A stretch of 14,406 nucleotides of DNA from Bacteroidota bacterium (GTDB lineage: Bacteria; Bacteroidota; Ignavibacteria; Ignavibacteriales; Ignavibacteriaceae): positions 1-14,406 of the forward strand of contig JAEXTR010000095.1 in the NCBI GenBank assembly GCA_023406915.1, read 5' to 3'. Under the pieces are notes generated by a model. That model was not told the DNA's origin. It worked only from the letters and a program-made list of their open reading frames with translations, and ran no database searches. Positions 7,618 through 12,696 of this stretch are shown piece after piece (position 1 is the stretch's first letter; each line of letters begins with the position of its first letter). Position numbers and translations under genes: made by a program.

Positions 7618-8761
7618 AAAGAGTCTCTACATCCTGTAGCTCCGGTTTACGGGGATTGGTAACCATACAGGGATCATAATAGGCTTTCATTGCCAGATCA
7701 CTGATATCATCACCCGATACACCGGCTTTCGATAAGTGTGGGTCAATTTCTGCAGTATCCAGCAGCGCTTCAATCCGGTGTATTAGCCCGGTGTTACTGC
7801 TGTCTGTTTCATCAAAATCAGATAAGGCATTGTTTATATTTTCATACTTTCTTTCAGCAAGCTGATAATTATACCTGATAATGTACTTCAGCATGGCAGC
7901 ATTGCACCAGCCGTGCGGCAGGTCAAGGAGTCCCCCCAATGCATGAGAGACCGCGTGTACTGCACCTAGACCGGCATTGGAAAATGAAAGACCAGCAAGA
8001 TAACTTGCCATCATCAGCTTGTAACGGTAATAGATATTATCAGGCTCCCGTTTGCATCTGGGGAAATATTTTCCGATTAGCCGGATCGCCTCCAGTGAAT
8101 TGTATTCAGTCAGTCCTGAAGAAGACAAGGAGACAAATCCCTCAATCGCATGGGTCAGGGCATCCATCACCGTGGAAGAAGTCAATGCACTATCCATTGT
8201 CAGCAGAGTTTCCGGATCGATCAGCGCAACATCAGGAATGATAGCGGTACTGATGATCGCCATCTTCCTCTTTTCTATCTGGTTGTTAATTATTGCAAAA
8301 CGGGATACATCAGCTGAACTGCCTGATGTGGTAGGTACAAAGATAAGCGGGGGTAAAGGCTTGTGAACCTTCTCAATGCCTTCATAGTCGGTTACTTTCC
8401 CCCCATTTGTCACCAGTATTCCTATCGTCTTGGCACAATCCATAGGGCTTCCGCCACCAACTGCCATAATCAGGTCACACGACTGTTCCTGATACTTTAA
8501 AGCTCCCTTTTCTGCCTGATGTATCCGGGGGTTTGGAGATACATCATCAAAAGTGACATAATCGATCTCCTGACTATCCAGTGAGTGGATAACTATGTCA
8601 AGAATCCGTGATTCAATAATACCCGGGTCTGTTACCAGCAGCACTTTTCTAGCAGAAAAGTTCGCTGCATACCTCCCTGCATGCTGCCTGACTCTTTCAC
8701 CAAAAACCACCTCGGGCATCAGAAAACGGGAAGCGTGAGATATGGTACCTGTAATGCTCAT
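7601..8761 (-). CDS. ercA: Iron-containing alcohol dehydrogenase-like protein, probable ErcA-type regulator
   Basis: A group III (Fe-dependent) alcohol dehydrogenase fold of normal length (386 residues). The nucleotide-binding motif GGGSPMDCAK is at 102-111. The metal ligands appear intact: D200 and H204 (VMDALTHAIEG), H269 (GAVHAVSH) and H283 (DLPHGWCNA). The features TTSGSSADVSRF (~144-155), RFLMPEVVFGE near the N-terminus and TNPRKP near the C-terminus resemble, from memory, the ErcA subgroup. In Pseudomonas that subgroup helps regulate ethanol oxidation rather than acting as the main catabolic dehydrogenase. Context supports this. The start codon overlaps the stop of the PAS gene by four bases (ATGA), and its own end overlaps the start of a hybrid kinase by 17 bp. 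No other metabolic gene lies in the operon. With all ligands present, it could still be enzymatically active, with the alcohol, the aldehyde or the NAD(P)H state as the sensed input. The generic family call is very secure; the ErcA assignment is moderately so. Confidence 0.88.
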   Translation of the reverse strand: MSITGTISHASRFLMPEVVFGERVRQHAGRYAANFSARKVLLVTDPGIIESRILDIVIHSLDSQEIDYVTFDDVSPNPRIHQAEKGALKYQEQSCDLIMAVGGGSPMDCAKTIGILVTNGGKVTDYEGIEKVHKPLPPLIFVPTTSGSSADVSRFAIINNQIEKRKMAIISTAIIPDVALIDPETLLTMDSALTSSTVMDALTHAIEGFVSLSSSGLTEYNSLEAIRLIGKYFPRCKREPDNIYYRYKLMMASYLAGLSFSNAGLGAVHAVSHALGGLLDLPHGWCNAAMLKYIIRYNYQLAERKYENINNALSDFDETDSSNTGLIHRIEALLDTAEIDPHLSKAGVSGDDISDLAMKAYYDPCMVTNPRKPELQDVETLYEEAL

Positions 8762-9669
8762 ACCTGTTGCTGCTTTCTCAGCTCTGTAAGTTCTGCCTTC
8801 AGGTCAGCAATTTCTTTCTTTAGATCGATCATTTTCAATTCACGGTTTATCGCAAGACGTTCAAACCGCTCCAGATCTTCTTTCTTTTTAAGCAGTTCTT
8901 CCTGGGCTTTTTTCTGCTCAGTAATATCAATCGTAAAGATAATAAAATTATCATTGTCAGTTTTATGATACCGGTTCTGAATGTATTTTATTTCCCCCTG
9001 CAAAGAACGTATCCTGAATTCAATCTGAGCAGTACCCGTCCCGTCACGTTTCATTTGTATCTGCAGTTCACGCAGTTTTTCTTTTTCACTTTCCAGCGCA
9101 AAATCTATGCTGGTAAACGCTTCTTTCGGCATTTCATCAAAACCGAATATTTCAAGAGCTCTCTTATTGATTTGTATGATGCGCCCCTTTCTGATGACCG
9201 TCAACCCGTCAGCCATGTTATCAATTGTTTCCATCATTTTCCGCTGACTCTGCCGGAGAGCTATCCCAATTTTCTTCTGCTCAGTCACATCTCTGAATAA
9301 TGCCACAATCTGATTTTTTGAAATCTGCATCGCCACCACATCAAACACACCGGAGATGCTTTCTTTATCGTCATACAATATCTGCTCAATGAATTTGCTT
9401 CCCCCTTCCTGTGCAATCTGCAGATAGAGGGCAGGAATCTCAGTATTTTCCAATAAAGGGAAAGCCTCCTGAATCGTTTTTCCGATAAAATCTTTGTGCT
9501 GAATGCCCAAAATGGAATCCGCACTTTCATTCGCCCCCACAAATACCAGAGCATTGCTCTCATCTGCGATATAGATATGCGCCCCGAGGGGTATCTTCTC
9601 GAGGAATGTTGCAAGCAGTCCTTTTTCTTTCAAAAGACTGTTAAGGTTACCTGAAAGGGTTTGTTCCAT
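8758..9669 (-). CDS. PAS-PAS coiled-coil protein without kinase domain
   Basis: A soluble 303-residue protein with PAS domain 1 at ~20-133 (ending FRDVTEQKK), PAS domain 2 at ~141-254 (ending TIDITEQKKAQEEL) and a C-terminal coiled coil at ~255-303. The coil contains FERLAINRELKMIDLKKEI, a motif that I recall as common near the ends of PAS sensor proteins. There is no HisKA, ATPase, GGDEF or other output domain, and the reading frame ends cleanly in a stop. It is therefore probably a sensory adaptor rather than a truncated kinase. It is the first gene of the operon, and its TGA stop overlaps the ATG of the ErcA-like gene. The ATG at 9669 has no clear ribosome binding site. The likely role is partner or ligand-sensing subunit for the hybrid kinase, by inference from the operon. 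Confidence 0.9.
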   Translation of the reverse strand: MEQTLSGNLNSLLKEKGLLATFLEKIPLGAHIYIADESNALVFVGANESADSILGIQHKDFIGKTIQEAFPLLENTEIPALYLQIAQEGGSKFIEQILYDDKESISGVFDVVAMQISKNQIVALFRDVTEQKKIGIALRQSQRKMMETIDNMADGLTVIRKGRIIQINKRALEIFGFDEMPKEAFTSIDFALESEKEKLRELQIQMKRDGTGTAQIEFRIRSLQGEIKYIQNRYHKTDNDNFIIFTIDITEQKKAQEELLKKKEDLERFERLAINRELKMIDLKKEIADLKAELTELRKQQQV

Positions 9670-9679
9670 TCGTTTGCTT

Positions 9680-9691
9680 ATAAATATTTAT
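9680..9691. repeat. AT-only 12-bp palindrome upstream of the PAS gene
   Basis: ATAAATATTTAT is a perfect palindrome lying 11 bases before the minus-strand ATG at 9669. In such AT-rich sequence it may be fortuitous, or it may be part of a promoter or operator for the operon. Confidence 0.3.
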
Positions 9692-9781
9692 TGTACTCAT
9701 TTGACCGGGGATCCGGAATCCTCCGTTTTTACACCATATTATCGGATTATTATTGGCTTTTTTTAACTAAATCTCACTTTA

Positions 9782-9809
9782 TTGTAAAATAATCACGATT
9801 ATTTATAGT
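9782..9809 (+). promoter_or_regulatory. Putative sigma70-type promoter with 18-bp palindrome in the spacer
   Basis: TTGTAA (9782-9787) and TATAGT (9804-9809) are spaced by 16 bp, and this region points at the TonB-domain gene. The palindrome AAATAATCACGATTATTT (9787-9804; arms of 8, centre of 2) fills the spacer and touches both hexamers. That is the layout expected of a repressor operator. The AT-rich dyad faintly resembles a Fur-type box but does not match it well. This is a by-eye prediction. Confidence 0.4.
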
Positions 9810-9810
9810 G

Positions 9811-9827
9811 TGTGGAAATCCTCCACA
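9811..9827 (+). repeat. Small hairpin just downstream of the putative promoter
   Basis: TGTGGA (9811-9816) and TCCACA (9822-9827) flank a 5-base loop. If transcription starts near 9816 the structure would lie at or beside the 5' end of the TonB-gene mRNA. Function unknown. Confidence 0.35.
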
Positions 9828-9920
9828 TGGCATCTAAAAATCCAAAAATTTTTTGGCGAAAAGACTAAACTCTGGCGCAAAGGACTTCGATAATCTGGTG
9901 TCAACAATTTTTAATCAGAT

Positions 9921-9924
9921 AGGA
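9921..9924 (+). promoter_or_regulatory. Ribosome binding site that fixes the TonB-domain gene start
   Basis: AGGA, six bases before the ATG at 9931, is a good Shine-Dalgarno sequence. The upstream TTG at 9853 has none. Confidence 0.75.
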
Positions 9925-9930
9925 AGCACG

Positions 9931-10335
9931 ATGGAACGCAAAAGCTTTTATACGGATGTAGTAATTGTATTGTTATTTATGGTTTTTTCAACCATATCCT
10001 TCGCAGGACAAGGTGTAAATCCTCCCGGTGATGAAGAATACCTGGCAGCTGCTGATGTAATGCCTGCTCCTGTTGGTGGTTTGGGTGCCATAATGAACTC
10101 TATTTCTTACCCTGCCGTCGCAAAGCAGACTGGTATTGAGGGTAAAGTCTATGTACTGGCCTATGTTAACGAAAAGGGCGGTGTAGATGATGTAAAAGTG
10201 CTGAAAGGTATCGGTGGTGGTTGTGATGAAGCAGCCAGCAACGCTGTAAAAAAAGCGAAATTCACCCCCGGACAGCATGCAGGCAAACCGGTGAAGGTTA
10301 AACTCTCCCTCGCCATTGCCTTTAAACTCAAATAA
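9931..10335 (+). CDS. Small exported TonB C-terminal-domain protein
   Basis: A 134-residue protein with an N-terminal hydrophobic segment (VVIVLLFMVFSTISFA, ~residues 10-25), either a cleaved signal peptide (likely after SFA) or a membrane anchor. A TonB C-terminal domain follows at ~50-134: ISYPAVAKQTGIEGKVYVLA, then CDEAASNAVKKAKFTPG and VKLSLAIAFKLK at the end. TonB couples the ExbBD proton-driven motor to outer-membrane transporters. Here the long proline-rich linker of classical TonB is missing: only about 25 residues separate the hydrophobic segment from the domain. The protein may therefore be a shortened TonB or a stand-alone periplasmic TonB-box domain rather than a working energy transducer. 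No exbB, exbD or TonB-dependent receptor is nearby. It stands divergent from the sensor operon. Confidence 0.9.
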   Translation: MERKSFYTDVVIVLLFMVFSTISFAGQGVNPPGDEEYLAAADVMPAPVGGLGAIMNSISYPAVAKQTGIEGKVYVLAYVNEKGGVDDVKVLKGIGGGCDEAASNAVKKAKFTPGQHAGKPVKVKLSLAIAFKLK

Positions 10336-10386
10336 TAGTGCACACGGTTTTCATACTCACACATTTGCTGTTGATGTTTGTGATTT

Positions 10387-10417
10387 GAAAGGGAGATGCA
10401 CACAGCATCTTCCTTTC
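10387..10417 (+). terminator. Hairpin after the TonB-domain gene, possible terminator
   Basis: The arms GAAAGGGAGATGC (10387-10399) and GCATCTTCCTTTC (10405-10417) pair over 13 positions with one G-U, around the loop ACACA. It lies 52 bp after the stop. No run of T follows the stem, although its 3' arm is pyrimidine-rich. Termination is likely but not certain. Confidence 0.5.
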
Positions 10418-10462
10418 TGCATACACTCCTTAACCGCATACAATACCGGATTATAGTTTATT

Positions 10463-10469
10463 AAGAGGT
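10463..10469 (+). promoter_or_regulatory. Strong ribosome binding site for the chemoreceptor gene
   Basis: AAGAGGT lies five bases before the ATG at 10475 and is a near-consensus Shine-Dalgarno sequence. Confidence 0.8.
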
Positions 10470-10474
10470 AAATA

Positions 10475-12556
10475 ATGATCAATCTGAAAAACCTCAGCTT
10501 CGTAAGGAAAATTCAACTTGCTTTCTTTACTATTGCTGCGGTATCAACCCTCATTGTTATCAATGATCTGTTCCGGCTCATCAGTATCAACGATGATCAC
10601 GAAGCACAGAATGTACAGTTTCTGCAACCCCTCTCCTCAATTGACCGCCTCATGGGTGATTTCAACAAACTCCAGTTTGATCTTCTGAAGTTTGCTGTTT
10701 CCACTTTTGAAGATGAAATTAATGCAAATATAGAGCTGGTGAAAAAGCAGAAAGAAAAAATTGACAAGGATCTTGAAACACTTGCTGCCAATACTGCCCT
10801 CTCTGTTGAAAGTCTCGAACAATTAACCGCCTTGCAAAAGCTTTGGAAAGAGTATAAGAACCAGGTAGTTGACGGCATCATCAGCGCCGGGGTACAGCGG
10901 GATTATGAGATGGCTGCGGTTGTTTGCGTAACCAGTGGTAGTGAATTCGGCAAGAAAATGGAAAAGCAGCTTTCGGATGTTGCTGAAAACATCCGTGTTG
11001 CGTCTGATGAGTTTGATGAAGGAATACAGGAATCAACAACCCTGGCAATAATTTTAGTGTTTGTTGGAATGATTATTGGTTTCGGCGTTTTCCTCTTTTC
11101 AGTTCTTAAGATTGCACCTGATCTGACAAAGCCTCTTAATAAAATTAAAAAATCTGTACTCGAATTTGCATCCGGTAATTATGATTCACCGATTGAAGTG
11201 CAAAGAACCGATGAATTTGGCGAATTGGCAGATGCACTCAGAAAACTGCAGGTAAATCAGCAGGCAAAGGTCGAATTTGCAGAACGCCTTTCCCAGGGAG
11301 ACCTTTCCGAATTCAACTCTACTGACGAAGACCGTCTGGTAATCGCACTCAACAAGGTGGTTCATACACTGGAGAACCTGGAAAGTGAAGTTGCTACTAT
11401 TACCACCCATGCTATCAGTGGCAACCTGAATGAACGCGGTGATTCCCTGAAGTTCGAAGGTAGTTACCGTAAAATCGTAGAAGTACTGAATAAAACCCTT
11501 GATGCAATGATTATGCCGATTCAGGAGTCTGTTGAAGTGCTCAGGCAGATGGAACAAGGTGATCTCACTGTTTCCATGAAAGGTGAATATCAGGGTGATT
11601 TCCTTACCCTTGAGAATAGCCTGAACTCACTCTGTGCATCTCTCTCACAGGCGATCGGTGATGTACTTGAGTCTGTTGCTGCAACTGCAAGTGCCAGCAG
11701 CCAGATTTCGTCCTCGACCGAAGAGATGGCAGCAGGTGCCCAGGAGCAGAGCAGCCAGACTGCTGAAATTGCTGAATCCATTGAGGAAATGACTCATACA
11801 ATCCTGGATACTACACGCCAGACTACTGTTGCAGCCGAGACTGCAAAGGCATCCGGAGACCATGCAAAAGAAGGTGGCAAAGTTGTTCAGCAAACGATTG
11901 ACGGCATGAACAAGATTTCTGAGGTCGTGGCTCATTCTGCCGATACGATCTTTACCCTTGGTCAGAATAGTGATAAGATTGGTGAGATTGTGCAGGTGAT
12001 TGATGATATAGCCGACCAGACCAACCTGCTGGCATTAAATGCTGCCATTGAAGCGGCACGTGCTGGTGAACAGGGTCGCGGTTTTGCTGTAGTTGCTGAT
12101 GAGGTTCGTAAACTTGCAGAGCGTACCACTAAGGCAACGAAGGAAATAGCTGATATGATCAAACAAATTCAGCGCGACACTTCAAATGCAGTAACTTCCA
12201 TGCGGACAGGTATGTCTCAGGTTGAGCAAGGCAGAGTTCATGCAATGCGCGCCGGTGAAGTACTGACACAGATTGTAAATGGTGCAGAAAAAGTAACGGA
12301 AATTGTTGTGCAGGTTGCAGCAGCCAGTGAAGAGCAATCTTCTGCCGCAGCTGAAATCGGCAAGAACATAACTACTATTAATAATGTCACCTCAGAAACC
12401 GTTACCGGTATTCATCAGGTGGCACGAGCTGCTGAAGACCTCCACCGCTTAACAATTAAGCTGCAGGAAAACGTCAGCCGCTTTACGATTGCAAATGCTC
12501 AGTACGGACAGGGCAGAAATATTGCCCCTAAACATAACAGGCATTTGCTCCGATAA
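10475..12556 (+). CDS. Methyl-accepting chemotaxis protein with serial HAMP-like units
   Basis: A 693-residue transmembrane chemoreceptor that would signal through CheA/CheW to the flagellar or pilus motor. TM1 is at ~12-31. A periplasmic helical ligand domain of about 155 residues follows, of the four-helix-bundle type by length and helical character. TM2 is at ~188-212. HAMP is at ~205-260 (PLNKIKKSVLEFASGNYDSP, then DEFGELADALRKL). Three further HAMP-like blocks lie at about 262-310 (LSQGDLSEF), 305-355 (AISGNLNE) and 350-400 (MEQGDLTVSMKG). The signalling domain runs to ~670, and its conserved tip includes ADQTNLLALNAAIEAARAGE (513-532) and RGFAVVADEVRKLAERT. The C-terminus lacks an NWETF-like CheR tether. 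It has its own ribosome binding site and is followed by a terminator, so it is probably a single-gene unit. The ligand cannot be predicted. Confidence 0.95.
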   Translation: MINLKNLSFVRKIQLAFFTIAAVSTLIVINDLFRLISINDDHEAQNVQFLQPLSSIDRLMGDFNKLQFDLLKFAVSTFEDEINANIELVKKQKEKIDKDLETLAANTALSVESLEQLTALQKLWKEYKNQVVDGIISAGVQRDYEMAAVVCVTSGSEFGKKMEKQLSDVAENIRVASDEFDEGIQESTTLAIILVFVGMIIGFGVFLFSVLKIAPDLTKPLNKIKKSVLEFASGNYDSPIEVQRTDEFGELADALRKLQVNQQAKVEFAERLSQGDLSEFNSTDEDRLVIALNKVVHTLENLESEVATITTHAISGNLNERGDSLKFEGSYRKIVEVLNKTLDAMIMPIQESVEVLRQMEQGDLTVSMKGEYQGDFLTLENSLNSLCASLSQAIGDVLESVAATASASSQISSSTEEMAAGAQEQSSQTAEIAESIEEMTHTILDTTRQTTVAAETAKASGDHAKEGGKVVQQTIDGMNKISEVVAHSADTIFTLGQNSDKIGEIVQVIDDIADQTNLLALNAAIEAARAGEQGRGFAVVADEVRKLAERTTKATKEIADMIKQIQRDTSNAVTSMRTGMSQVEQGRVHAMRAGEVLTQIVNGAEKVTEIVVQVAAASEEQSSAAAEIGKNITTINNVTSETVTGIHQVARAAEDLHRLTIKLQENVSRFTIANAQYGQGRNIAPKHNRHLLR

Positions 12557-12614
12557 TAAGGCAGAGATTAAGATAATTTCTACCCTTCCAAGCAAATAGT
12601 GAGTGACCTCTTCC

Positions 12615-12650
12615 GGGCTATCCTTCCCTCGGGATAGCCCTTCCAGTTTT
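12615..12650 (+). terminator. Intrinsic terminator after the chemoreceptor gene
   Basis: GGGCTATCC (12615-12623) pairs perfectly with GGATAGCCC (12632-12640) around an 8-base loop, followed by TTCCAGTTTT. It lies 58 bp after the stop. It could also hinder transcripts coming from alaS on the other strand, although no T-run follows in that direction. Confidence 0.8.
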
Positions 12651-12671
12651 AAAGCGAACCCCCATCTTTTT

Positions 12672-12684
12672 AATACCTGGTATT
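12672..12684. repeat. 13-bp palindrome between chemoreceptor terminator and alaS
   Basis: AATACC and GGTATT flank a single central T. It lies 12 bp beyond the alaS stop and is too short to be a terminator by itself. No function is assigned. Confidence 0.3.
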
Positions 12685-12696
12685 CAAGGCTTCTCT

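Larger units (their letters stand above)
9670..9930. other. AT-rich divergent control region between the sensor operon and the TonB-domain gene
   Basis: These 261 bp separate two divergent starts. They hold the AT palindrome at 9680-9691, a putative rightward promoter at 9782-9809 with an internal operator-like palindrome, and a small hairpin TGTGGA/TCCACA at 9811-9827 immediately after it. An open frame from a TTG at 9853 runs into the TonB gene but is not the likely start. I could not pick out a convincing leftward promoter. Confidence 0.5.

Noticed and set aside
9787..9804. Assignment of the palindrome as a Fur box
   Set aside because: The dyad is AT-rich and next to a TonB gene, but it does not match the classical 19-bp Fur consensus well enough. 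It is kept only as a generic operator candidate.
9853..9930. In-frame TTG at 9853 as start of the TonB-domain protein
   Set aside because: It has no ribosome binding site and would bury the signal peptide behind 26 polar residues. The ATG at 9931 has AGGA at good spacing.
10161..10439. 92-codon minus-strand open frame overlapping the TonB-domain gene
   Set aside because: It is mostly antisense to the TonB domain, has a low-complexity translation, and has no start signals.
10430..10457. Possible promoter TTAACC-N16-TATAGT before the chemoreceptor gene
   Set aside because: The start site would fall at or inside the ribosome binding site (10463-10469), which makes it implausible. The real promoter was not identified.
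11186..11557. 123-codon minus-strand open frame inside the chemoreceptor gene
   Set aside because: It lies opposite strongly conserved HAMP/MCP coding sequence and shows no motif of its own. It is a shadow frame.
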